This document shows, piece by piece, positions 38,601 through 49,874 of a stretch of DNA of 64,000 nt. The translations under genes were made by a program, and so were the position numbers. A model generated the notes under the pieces. The model saw only the letters and a program-made list of their open reading frames with translations. It did no database searches and was not told where the DNA came from. This stretch comes from Diprion similis (taxonomy: Eukaryota > Arthropoda > Insecta > Hymenoptera > Diprionidae): positions 12,037,146 through 12,101,145 of the forward strand of contig NC_060118.1 of assembly GCF_021155765.1 (NCBI RefSeq), in the 5' to 3' direction. The stretch's first letter is position 1. Each line of letters begins with the position of its first letter.

Positions 38601-41600
38601 TACAAAGGGGTTAGCCCTGGTTTTTTTTTTGGCAAAAAATTTTTGGTCTGGGAATCGATTAGTATGACGCTTTTTAGACTAATTGGACGTCCAGGAACTC
38701 GAAAAACACATGAAAAATAGCGTAGGACCAGCAGCAGAGAAATGACGATGAAAATCTGCAGTTTTTCGGCTGTAACTTTACAGGTGTTGCTCGCAGCGCA
38801 TTGGGACTGCGATCAATCGATTTCTCTCGGAAAATTACGTCGGAATAGTGTTCTAAAGAATTAATCGCAGCACTTTTTAAAGTCGTCGAAATTTTCATCA
38901 AAAATGCAAAGGGGTTAGCCTTGGTTTTTTTTTCGGCAAAAAATTTTTGGTGTGGGAATCGATTAGTACGACGCTTTTGAGACTAATCGGACGTCCAGGA
39001 ACTCGAAAAACACATGAAAAATAGCGTAGGACCAGCAGCCGAGAAATGACGATGAAAATCTGCAGTTTTTCGGCTGTAACTTCACAGGTGTTGCTCGCAG
39101 CGCATTGGGACTGCGATCAATCGATTTCTCTCGCAAAATTACGTCGGAATAGTGTTCTAAAGAATTAATCGCAGCACTTTTTGAAGTCGTCGAAATTTTC
39201 ATCAAAAATGCAAAGGGGTTAGCCTTGGTTTTTTTTTTGGCAAAAAATTTTTGGTCTGGGAATCGATTAGTATGACGCTTTTTAGACTAATTGGACGTCC
39301 AGGAACTCAAAAAACACATGAAAAATAGCGTAGGACCAGCAGCAGAGAAAAGACGATGAAAATCTGCAGTTTTTCGGCTGTAACTTTACAGGTGTTGCTC
39401 GCAGCGCATTGGGACTGCGATCAATCGATTTCTCCCGCAAAATTACGTCGGAATAGTGTTCTAAAGAATTAATCGCAGCACATTTTGAAGTCGTCGAAAT
39501 TTTCATCGAAAATGCAAAGGGGTTAGCCTTGGTTTTTATTTTGGCAAAAAATTTTTGGTCTGGGAATCGATTAGTATGACGCTTTTTAGACTAATTGGAC
39601 GTCCAGGAACTCAAAAAACACATGAAAAATAGCGTAGGACCAGCAGCCGGGAAATGACGATGAAAATCTGCAGTTTTTCGGCTGTAACTTTACAGGTGTT
39701 GCTCGCAGCGCATTGGGACTGCGATCAATCGATTTCTCTCGCAAAATTACGTCGGAATAGTGTTCCAAAGAATTAATCGCAGCACTTTTCAAAGTCGTCG
39801 AAATTTTCATCAAAAATGCAAAGGGGTTAGCCTTGGTTTTTTTTTTGGCAAAAAATTTTTGGTCCGAGAATCGAATAATATGACGCTTTTTAGACTAATT
39901 GGACGTCCAGGAACTCAAAAAACACATGAAAAATAGCGTAGGACCAGCAGCAGAGAAATGACGATGAAAATCTGCAGTTTTTCGGCTGTAACTTTACAGG
40001 TGTTGCTCGCAGCGCATTGGGACTGCGATCAATCGATTTCTCTCGCAAAATTACGTCGGAATAGTGTTCTAAAGAATTAATCGCAGCACTTTTTGAAGTC
40101 GTCGAAATTTTCATCAAAAATGCAAAGGGGTTAGCCTTGGTTTTTTTTTTAGCGAAAAATTTTTGGTCTGGGAATCGATTAGTATGACGCTTTTTAGACT
40201 AATTGTACGTCCAGGAACTCAAAAAACACATGAAAAATAGCGTAGGACCAGCAGCAGAGAAAAGACGATGAAAATCTGCAGTTTTTCGGCTGTAACTTTA
40301 CAGGTGTTGCTCGCAGCGCATTGGGACTGCGATCAATCGATTTCTCCCGCAAAATTACGTCGGGATAGTGTTCTAAAGAATCAATTGCAGCACTTTTCAA
40401 AGTCGTCGAAATTTTCATCAAAAATGCAAAGGGGTTAGCCTTGGTTTTTTTTTCGGCAAAAAATTTCTGGTGTGGGAATCGATTAGTACGACGCTTTTTA
40501 GACTAATTGGACGTCCAGGAACTCAAAAAACACATGAAAAATAGCGTAGGACCAGCAGCCGAGAAATGACGATGAAAATCTGCAGTTTTTCGGCTGTAAC
40601 TTTACAGGTGTTGCTCGCAGCGCATTGGGACTGCGATCAATCGATTTCTCTCGCAAAATTACGTCGGAATAGTGTTCTAAAGAATTAATCGCAGCACTTT
40701 TTGAAGTCGTCGAAATTTTCATCAAAAATGCAAAGGGGTTAGCCTTGGTTTTTTTTTTGGCAAAAAATTTTTGGTCTGGGAATCGATTAGTATGACGCTT
40801 CTTAGACTAATTGGACGTCCAGGAACTCGAAAAACACATGAAAAATAGCGTAGGACCAGCAGCAGAGAAATGACGATGAAAATCTGCAGTTTTTTGGCTG
40901 TAACTTTACAGGTGTTGCTCGCAGCGCATTGGGACTGCGATCAATCGATTTCTCTCGCAAAATTACGTCGGAATAGTGTTCTAAAGAATTAATCGCAGCA
41001 CTTTTTGAAGTCGTCGAAATTTTCATCAAAAATGCAAAGGGGTTAGCCTTGGTTTTTTTTTTAGCGAAAAATTTTTGGTCTGGGAATCGATTAGTATGAC
41101 GCTTTTTAGACTAATTGTACGTCCAGGAACTCAAAAAACACATGAAAAATAGCGTAGGACCAGCAGCAGAGAAAAGACGATGAAAATCTGCAGTTTTTCG
41201 GCTGTAACTTTACAGGTGTTGCTCGCAGCGCATTGGGACTGCGATCAATCGATTTCTCCCGCAAAATTACGTCGGGATAGTGTTCTAAAGAATCAATTGC
41301 AGCACTTTTCAAAGTCGTCGAAATTTTCATCAAAAATGCAAAGGGGTTAGCCTTGGTTTTTTTTTCGGCAAAAAATTTCTGGTGTGGGAATCGATTAGTA
41401 CGACGCTTTTTAGACTAATTGGACGTCCAGGAACTCAAAAAACACATGAAAAATAGCGTAGGACCAGCAGCCGAGAAATGACGATGAAAATCTGCAGTTT
41501 TTCGGCTGTAACTTTACAGGTGTTGCTCGCAGCGCATTGGGACTGCGATCAATCGATTTCTCTCGCAAAATTACGTCGGAATAGTGTTCTAAAGAATTAA

Positions 41601-42566
41601 TCGCAGCACTTTTTGAAGTCGTCGAAATTTTCATCAAAAATGCAAAGGGGTTAGCCTTGGTTTTTTTTTTGGCAAAAAATTTTTGGTCTGGGAATCGATT
41701 AGTATGACGCTTCTTAGACTAATTGGACGTCCAGGAACTCGAAAAACACATGAAAAATAGCGTAGGACCAGCAGCAGAGAAATGACGAGGAAAATCTGCA
41801 GTTTTTCGGCTGTAACTTTACAGGTGTTGCTTGCAGCGCATTGGGACTGCGATCAATCGATTTCTCTCGCAAAATTACGTCGGAATAGTGTTCTAAAGAA
41901 TTAATCGCAGCACTTTTTGAAGTCGTCGAAATTTTCATCAAAAATGCAAAGGGGTTAGCCTTGGTTTTTTTTTTGGCAAAAAATTTTTGGTCTGGGAATC
42001 GATTAGTATGACGCTTTTTAGACTAATTGGACGTCCAGGAACTCAAAAAACACATGAAAAATAGCGTAGGACCAGCAGCAGAGAAATGACGATGAAAATC
42101 TGCAGTTTTTCGGCTGTAACTTTACGGGTGTTGCTCGCAGCGCATTGGGACTGCGATCAATCAATTTCTCTCGGAAAATTACGTCGGAATAGTGTTCTAA
42201 AGAATTAATCGCAGCACTTTTTGAAGTCGTCGAAATTTTCATCAAAAATGCAAAGGGGTTAGCCTTGGTTTTTTTTTCGGCAAAAAATTCCTGGTCCGGG
42301 AATCGATTAGTACGACGCTTTTTAGACTAATTGGACGTCCAGGAACTCAAAAAACACATGAAAAATAGCGTAGGACCAGCAGCCGAGAAATGACGATGAA
42401 AATCTGCAGTTTTTCGGCTGTAACTTTACAGGTGTTGCTCGCAGCGCATTGGGACTGCGATCAATCCATTTCTCTCGGAAAATTACGTCGGAATAGTGTT
42501 CTCAAGAATTAATCGCAGCACTTTTTGAAGTCGTCGAAATTTTCATCAAAAATGCAAAGGGGTTAG
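23620..42566. repeat. Satellite array: about 62 head-to-tail copies of a 304-bp unit
   Basis: Unit anchors (GGGGTTAGCCTTGG, GCGTAGGACCAGCAGC, GCATTGGGACTGCGAT) recur every 303-304 bp in one orientation. Each unit has a T8-T10 tract and two ATCGAT sites. The left edge is a strongly diverged partial unit (about 23620-23720) and the right edge stops at GGGGTTAGCTTACA, mid-unit. Units fall into at least two haplotypes: type A (TTTTGGCAAAA, TATGACGC, AGCAGCAGAG) and type B (TTTTCGGCAAAA, TACGACGC, AGCAGCCGAG), with occasional recombinants such as the unit near 35,000-35,100. Almost every unit contains a 74-80 codon minus-strand open frame, but it has no recognisable domain. Confidence 0.97.
31700..40868 (+). 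repeat. Higher-order duplication: 15 satellite units (4559 bp) repeated in tandem
   Basis: Unit-specific variants repeat with a 4559-bp shift from about 31,700 to 40,868. Examples are a TTGTACGTCC unit at 31,995 and 36,554, a GTCCGGGAATCG unit at 32,570 and 37,129, an ATCAAGTATGC unit at 33,122 and 37,681, and a TTTTTATTTTGGC unit at 34,975 and 39,534. I saw one difference (AAGTGGTTAGCC near 34,350 against AAGGGGTTAGCC near 38,910). A smaller 3-unit (912-bp) repeat follows, starting near 40,194 and 41,106. Confidence 0.88.
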
Positions 42567-43184
42567 CTTACATTTTTGAGCGAAAGTCATTTTGTTTTAT
42601 ACTCGATTCAATCATTTTTGCTTGATCTCATTGGACTTCAAGTAGAGTTTCTTGAATTAGAACACATCCCCAATTGTTCCACGGCTCCTGTCACTTTTTT
42701 TTTCAATCCAAAATTCGTTTCCCAACACCTTCTCTGATTCTCAGAATATACTCAACAAATATCACTAGACTGATTGCTTAAACCAATACATTTATCATTT
42801 AATCCAATCACGAAATCAACTAGAATTCAAGATAATACTCGTCGAACCACTGTTCGTCACTCACTGAACCTTCCGTCCTGATCCAAACGCTTTACGAAAA
42901 TATTTCCCTAGATCATAGTTATATCCGAACACTTAACTTTAGGCAACTTCAGTCACATCTCATGCTTGTACTTGATATCAAATCCCTTCTTTACCGGTCG
43001 TCAGTAAAAAGATCATGTTCTTTCCATGCCAGCTGATTACAGCACCCAGGAGGTAGCACCATCTATTATATCAGATTTCATTTCGGAAACTACTGTTTCG
43101 ATTCCGTCGTCTGCTGTGAGCCGAGGTCGACGAAAACGGAGAAGGCTCGGATAAACATTCGACAAATACTTGTGCATCAGGAAG
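42567..43184. other. Flank between the satellite and mRpS11
   Basis: Unique sequence with no coding exon. It presumably carries the mRpS11 promoter and 5' UTR. No clear TATA box is seen near the expected place, which is common for housekeeping genes. Confidence 0.55.
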
Positions 43185-44261
43185 ATGATCAAATCAGCCT
43201 TAAAGCTGCTGGCCTTCCCCAGTTTCAGAGATCGATTATTATCTCAAAGCTTGATCGGCGAAGGTGCGAGATTTACGGGTTCTGCTAATATTTGGCGAAA
43301 TTTTCACACCACAAGATGTCAAAAGACAGAAGACAGGAAAATGATGCTGGCATCTTTACCTCGTGTTGACGAAGGAACCAAAGGAGAGAACTTACTTCAG
43401 ATTGACAATATGCTAGCCAGGCAAGTAAAATGAGCAATCTTCCAATTTGTCAACCGGTATATTCACCTTATTGCTGGGTTCCGGGGCAGATGTTGAGGTT
43501 AGGTTTACTTCTTTTTAGACTTCACCAATCGCGAGCGCTATATCGATCTCAGAACAGTCTAAACCTACTGCAGCCGATGAAAATTTATAGAAGATGAAGC
43601 CACTAATCCACTAAACTTCTTTTTCCTGTTTCAGCTCAGAGTTTGTGTTCCCTGATGAATCTACGCCCTTCAAACTCCACGACGGAATACCCTACAAAGA
43701 TTTACCCATCTGCAATATCAAGGTTTCACTGAACAACACAATCATCACCTTAACCGACTGCCACGGTAACTGCCCCACCTTGGAAGATGTGGTTGTCAAT
43801 CATAGCTTGATTGTAAACGATTCTCTGTTTCAGGAACAGTGCAAATGATACATAGCTGCGGAAAGGAGGGATTCAAGAACACGCGTAAAGGCACTAACAT
43901 CGCTGCTCAAGCCACAGCCACTACTTTTGGCGCGGTAAGATGATTCTGGAACAAAATTCTGGGTAAACGAAGAGGTTCTTTACTTTCTGATCCTTCAAAG
44001 CTCGCATTGTTCTTTCAGAAAACGCTCCGAAGCGGGATAAAAACCGTCCGTGTTCGCATTCGAGGCATGGGTCCTGGTAGATTGGTGAGAAAATTGGGTA
44101 AATCGCACTATATGAATTACGTATTTCTTAAACTTGTGTAATTCCTGTTTCAGTCATCGATAAAAGGTCTGCAATTAGGAGGGCTGAACATTGTGTCTAT
44201 AACGGACAATACTCACGTGTCATGGAACCCGCCAAGGCCGCGAAAAGCGAGAAGATTGTAA
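43185..44261 (+). CDS. mRpS11: Mitochondrial ribosomal protein S11 (uS11m)
   Basis: Small-subunit protein of the mitochondrial ribosome. Exons 43185-43420, 43635-43765, 43834-43934, 44019-44084, 44154-44261: phase-consistent, 642 nt, 213 residues. The first 50 or so residues are basic and hydroxylated with few acids, as expected for a mitochondrial presequence. The uS11 core then follows: [14 protein letters not shown], then [42 protein letters not shown], and a C-terminal [10 protein letters not shown]. Intron 1 has a GC donor: exon 1 ends CTAGCCAG followed by GCAAGT, and only this junction keeps the frame into SSEFVFPDE. The first ATG of the frame was taken as start. Confidence 0.95.
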
Positions 44262-44447
44262 AATATTTCAAAAGACATTATCGGGGTTTGGTGGAAATAC
44301 AGAACGTAGATATAACCATTCATCGCTTCACACATGAATATGACCATATTTACTCCAATGTTGTATCAACAGAGAAGTAACAATTTGTGAACTATTTTGT
44401 AACTACTGTACATGCATGTACATTATCATGAAATGATTATTTCTTGA

Positions 44448-44453
44448 AATAAA
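44448..44453 (+). terminator. Poly(A) signal of mRpS11
   Basis: AATAAA lies 187 bp after the mRpS11 stop codon on the coding strand, a normal 3' UTR spacing. It is 79 bp from the 3' end of the convergent odorant receptor CDS, so the two 3' UTRs may overlap. Confidence 0.6.
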
Positions 44454-44531
44454 TATGTCGAAGAATCGCAAAGTAGGAATACGCCGTCTTTGCTATCTGA
44501 AATATTTTTGATTAAGTCAATACTTCGCACC

Positions 44532-46512
44532 TTAAACTTCGAAACGCCATTCGAATTGTAAAATCGTTCCAATTACCGTGAGACAAGTCTCCGTCGATAC
44601 TTTGTAGAGTTTCCATACCCTTAGTGTCAAGGGCTTTCGACAACGCTGCATTATTATCCTAATAGTCATCGTGTACCAAACAGGTGCTTTGTACCAGATG
44701 CTGTTGTAGGCCGCATCGACGAGAGATTCGCTCTGAAATAATGATTTATGACGCGTTATCGCACGGGTAGGATATAATGTCAGTAAGCATAATAATTTTA
44801 TCTAATTGTAAGAGAAGAAATAGTCACGTGAATTATAACTTCGTTTCCGGTCCAGTACATCATCATTATCTGAATCGCCATGGCGACCATGTACGCAGAC
44901 GCAACGACGATCTCGTATCTCAATCCTAACTAGAATGTAATATCTACTGTGGATTCACTCGTAACGATTAAAATTAGCAGAATTATGCAGTTCTAAGTAC
45001 TCACGACGATGTACTGAAAGAACGTCGTACAGAATATACCGGAGTATATGACAAAATCAAATAGCAAGAGACGATTCAGGACCCGATCGAGCTTCTCGAC
45101 GTAACTAAAACCGAATTTGAAAGTAATTTTCAGAACGGATTACACCTTGACACAGCGACTCTTAATTTACCGAATAACGCCAAGGTGCTTCTTCACCCAA
45201 TTCTTAACACTCCTCTGGAGTTCCCGATCCTTCCTCTCATGGAGACTGGCAGCCTTTATGATTCCGTCCAGCTCGATACCGAGGACCTTCATCTCGCACG
45301 TTGGTACAATTATGAGAACAGCGATTAAAGTGGACCAGCTAGCCGTTATGACGCCCGTCAGATAGCTCATCGTTAGCTGAAGAAAGTAGCCTGGCCAGAT
45401 ATCCGGAAAGGGGTTCCAAGCCCTGCAATCATTCGTTAGGTACTTCCCCGACTTCATCAAGTCCCGCGAGTACAATTCAAGTACCCTGAAAGTATATCAA
45501 AACAGTTTTCAAGTATGTACCTGAAGATCATTCTGCTCGGTTCGGTCTTTGTACCGGCAACCACGTCAATGATCGGTAACCCGCAGTAACCGGTAATGGT
45601 CAGGGCTGCACAAATCCAGAAGCATAAGGTGACGAAGTTGCCCTGTTTGACATGTGCCTCGAGTATCTTGAGGAGCTCTGAATCCCCGGAGCATCTGACC
45701 CTCAGACTAAACTGTACGGCGTGTTCGACCTGGATACGAAAATCAATTTATTCCCAACCCAAGCATAATGTTGACTTTATTTACCTGAAAATCGGAACGA
45801 AATTATCACATTATTCCCTCAGGCAGTAAACCTATTCGCGGTAATAATAATCTCCGACTCTACACGTTATGTTCTAGTATGTTACAGAATTAGAAAAAGT
45901 ACGGTATACTATTGGGAATGTCACTTAGCAATGCGTCATCTGGTGGACAAAAACGAAACTAATACAACCAGGCTAACAGCTGACCATTAACCGTATTTTT
46001 TCGCTTTTGGATCGTAGAACAAGTATATTATTGATTATGTTTCATTAATTTATGTGACATGAATCATTTGAAACCCCCAGGAATTACCGTTTGCCTCGAT
46101 TAAAATAAAAAACTTAGGTTATGTGGTGAAAAAATGGTGCCGATAGGCAAGCTCTGACGTCATGAGGACATTTTCCAATAGTAGATAAATCACGACTGAC
46201 CAGATCGACGAAGGAGGTTCTTGTGAATAGAAAAGCGGTCGCCTTAGCAATGCCGCTCAAGTAGAGAAGGCTTATGCTCAAATTGCCGCTCAGAGCCTCG
46301 AGGTTTCCGCGCGACATGACGACGTCGACGAACATCGTCGCGGTGAAAAATCCGTAGCAAAGGGTGACAAAGACGCCGAAAGTCCTGTGAAGGAGCGCTA
46401 CTTTCTTCCCGAATCGGGCAACCGGCCAGAGGCCCTGAATCTGCATCGCGATCACATTCAGCCGGGTGAACGGCTCGGTGGTTTCGCGATTGCAATCCGC
46501 ACCCTCGAACAT
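44532..46512 (-). CDS. Insect odorant receptor (7tm_6 family)
   Basis: A ligand-tuning subunit of the insect odorant-gated channel, in the dendrite membrane with the co-receptor Orco. Minus-strand exons: 46512 to about 46159, 45729-45521, 45485-45171, 45104-45005, 44929-44828, 44732-44532. Exons 2-6 have GT-AG ends and agreeing phases. The model gives 426 residues, near the usual length. Several hydrophobic segments fit seven-helix topology. Typical features are LNVIAMQIQGLWP near the N-terminus, the QIMMMYWTGNEVI segment, and ESLVDAAYNSIWY before the last helix. The weak point is the end of exon 1. A short transposon begins right after LSTIG, and the only in-phase donor I find (GAC followed by GTCAGA, at 46159) lies inside the transposon. 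The gene may be a functional chimera or a recent pseudogene. The C-terminal helix is also divergent (ends FEWRFEV). Confidence 0.82.
45911..46179 (-). mobile_element. MITE family 1, copy 2, at the end of the odorant receptor exon 1
   Basis: Inverted relative of 5211-5477 and 59829-60096. On the minus strand it runs from TATTGGAAAATGTCC to GACATTCCCAATA, giving imperfect terminal inverted repeats. The flanks read CTAC and GTATAC, consistent with a TA target as in Tc1/mariner-type elements, but that is uncertain. It starts within the exon-1 reading frame of the receptor. Confidence 0.85.
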
Positions 46513-47883
46513 TGCGATTCCGTCTCAAGCTGGATCGGAAGTCGTCCTTAAATAGTTATATACGCGCGTCATCCTCGATTCTGGAAGTCTAATTACCGAC
46601 TAAAGCGACGGTAAAAAAAGGCTGCCGTAGATCGAGACGTGTAATCATTGTTGTTCGCAGTAATTAGTAATACCTGATGAAAAAAGAAAAAAAAAAAAAA
46701 AAAAAAAAAAACGGCGTGCAGGTATTACTTTGAGAGAATTTTCCGTCCTTGATCAGGTATACGCGTGACGTGGAGTGTATGCATTATACATAGACCGACG
46801 GATGAATGGTCGGATCATGCACACAACCCGGCATAAGATATGTATCGGGCTAATACGGCTACCCTGACGGCTATGAACGATTCATGAACGGAGGAGAGCC
46901 GGCATTACGTCTACCGATATGGATGCATTAAATATCACGTCCGTACATATTGCACGTATACTTACCTAATACATACTTATAGGTATATTACCCACTGCAC
47001 AAGAGAGACCCCGAGGTCGTTCGCCAGTCGCTAGGCACTAGGATCGTCGAGGTGAAAGGGAAATGAGGAATACGGGAACGGCACGTGACGGCTAATATTA
47101 TACCTACACCACCTGTTCATCATCGGTGAAGATCAGCGTCGCTAACCGAGAGTAAACGGTTGCAACTTTATTACACTTCATCACACGACATGGTATGAAT
47201 AAAAATGTTGTACAAACCACATCGCATGTTTTTGGTCTATAATGAATAAAGCACGTTTTCACCATTGTTATTATAAACCTGTAATCACGACTTGAGGTCT
47301 AGTATTTTTTTCTCTCCTTTCCTTCCTCGCTTATAGATTGAAATATATTGTCAGTGTCTTGTTGATAAATCTTATCGCTATAACAATTATACTTATACGT
47401 TAAAGTAGTAAGTTATTACGTTGAAATACAGCTAGTACAATGTAATATAACGTAATATACGATATCTGTCAGGTTGCATTGCACAGGCACGATGAATGGT
47501 ACATGGGTATAAAATAGCATCCAAAACCTACACAATACAAGGAAAACGCGTGACCGGAATGTCAATGGCAGGAATTTATTTATACAATACATACAGAATA
47601 CGTGCAGGTATAAGACGAACAATGAATTGACTAGAATAAACACTACATTATAAGATTATACGGTGTATTATACATGTACCGTCAGAGCTTGGTGCTGTAT
47701 GTAGTACATGCACAAAGCTACCAGCGGTAAACTTATATACAAGTCTTGAAGTAATTAGGCTGAAGCTTAACACAATTTATCACAGCTTTTGCCCCGCTTA
47801 TCTCTCCCGACGGTGGCGGCGGCGGCGACGTCGCGGTAAATGGGATGAGGGTGAGAGGAAGGGAGGATTGTGGAAGTGGACGC
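46513..47883. other. Interval between the odorant receptor and the serine protease
   Basis: No coding exon is supported. It includes an A-rich run of about 22 uninterrupted As (46690-46711) and, near the right side, an AATAAA on the minus strand (47575-47580). The latter is 304 bp beyond the protease stop and may be its poly(A) signal. Confidence 0.5.
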
Positions 47884-49836
47884 TCATCTCCGGGTTGACG
47901 CAGCTTGTTGCGCGATCCAGGGTACGTACTCGGAGACGCGGGTGTAGACGCCGGGGAGACGAGGACGGGCGCATCCCACCCCCGTTGAAACGACGCCGAC
48001 GACAACCGTCGAGCCTCTCTCTTCGCCGCGGGAGTTCCGGACCATAAGAGGACCTCCGCTGTCAGCCTGGAAAGAGGGGAGAATTAAAATAAGACAACAA
48101 GGTGTTCCTGCGCCGCGGTTGAAAGGGAAAGAAACGCGGCGAGTTATCCCGAGATTTGTAATCGTCGAGGGGTGAAAAATAGCTGTCCGATTAAAGTTTT
48201 CCTCATTCATGCGCGATCAGGGGACTCCGAGGAGCGGTCCAGACTGGGGAAAAGGGAGAGAAATGCGTTTACTAATTTCGCGGGAATCGCGCGATCCCTC
48301 AAGGGTCTCACTGTACGGGAGGTAGAACAACACGTCAACACGTGTTTGGAGATAAATTACGGTTGAGGGTGAGATTCGAGGGTGCGGGGTGAAGAGTTAT
48401 CGGCGATGTAGCGAGAGATAAAATTCGCGAGAGCAAAGAAATTCGTCCAAGATGGTGAAGGGAATGGACTATACATAGAATCTTTACGAGGATTGGACCT
48501 CGTTACTTGTATACTTGACAGAATTAATCGGATGGATTGAAATCCGAGGATGGCGAAAGTACTAAATAATTTAGTAGATTACAGACGTTAGACTCACCCA
48601 GCAAGAGTCACGGCCGCCTTCCTCGTGACCGGCACACATCTGTCGTGGCTCGACGCGGGTTTTCCTACCCTGACTTGCGTACCATTCTCGACATACGTCA
48701 TTTTTCACAACTCGTACGCCGACCTTCTGCAGGATGTCTGCTCTCTTGTCTTGAAGGTAGAAAATTAACTACAATATATCACTTATCACCACAAGTTTGC
48801 AACTTCTTTGCCACCGTTAGTGAAAGAATTATATAATAACTAATATAAGAAGCTTGGTTGCACACGACTCGATACTTTCGATTAAATTTGACTTCTGAAA
48901 AGAAGAGATCCGTAGTGGAGTGAAATCCAACGTCGTCGTCCGTAACTTCCTTATTTCCTGTTTTCTTAAGTTCTTAAAATTGCGAAAAAGTATCGACTCT
49001 CGGCTAATCAACCTCTCTAAATCCTGAAATTAACTCACGTCTCGAGGTGTCTTCACCGAGCCATCCCCATCCGGCAGCGATGGCGTTCTCACCCTCAAAA
49101 GCGCTGTAATCCGCAGCACCGGAAGCCCAAGGAAGACACGCGGGCCTTACGCTTTCCGACCACGAAACAGGCCTGGTGAGTTCGAGGAGAGCTATGTCGT
49201 CGACGTAGCCGCCGCACTTGTGCCCCGGATGGATGAGCACCCTGGCAACGCTTTCCTGTCTTGCCGGGGGGTTTTCAGGGCCCCGAAGATTGTGTTCTCC
49301 AAGGCTGACGCGAAGCTGACGAGCCGGAATCTCAGACGCCCCCCTGTTTCGTTTCGATTGATTTATAAACGAGGGAGGAATTGGCTGAATTTCAAAATTT
49401 CGGGGATTCCCTGATATTTTCAGAGGTGGAAGTTGTGCGACTGTAGAGAATTTGTACAGTGATCCGCACGAAGGGTTTGTGTGACTTCTCTTACGAAATA
49501 ATGGAAGCTCGACGCGATGGTAAAGATATATATGTATAATAACACTTCTCTTTCGCCTGGTAAATGCTTTCTGTATCTTTGGCGTAACGTCGCTTGATTA
49601 ATTGCCACGAGCTGCGTCCGAGTAATTAACGGAATTATTCTGCGACGTTTATATATTATATAATAAATATATATACAAAGAAACCGTCGAGACGTTCTCC
49701 TCGATCGATGGAAAGCGTGAAGCCAAAAGCCGTCTTTATATAAAAAGAAGATGAGAAGAATATAATAAGGAGATAAAAGCTTGAAGCAATCCGCGTCTTA
49801 CCGGTAAAAAATCGTAGAGTGATAGATAGATAGATG

Positions 49837-49874
<38 letters not shown>

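Noticed and set aside
23785-42245. About 60 minus-strand frames of 74-80 codons, at first sight a tandem gene family
   Set aside because: They are one frame repeated by a satellite unit, with no known domain, splice partner or codon-level evidence of selection. They are kept only as a finding, not as genes.
23620-42566. Regular spacing suggestive of a CRISPR-like array
   Set aside because: There are no unique spacers: the whole 304-bp unit repeats, and the genome is eukaryotic.
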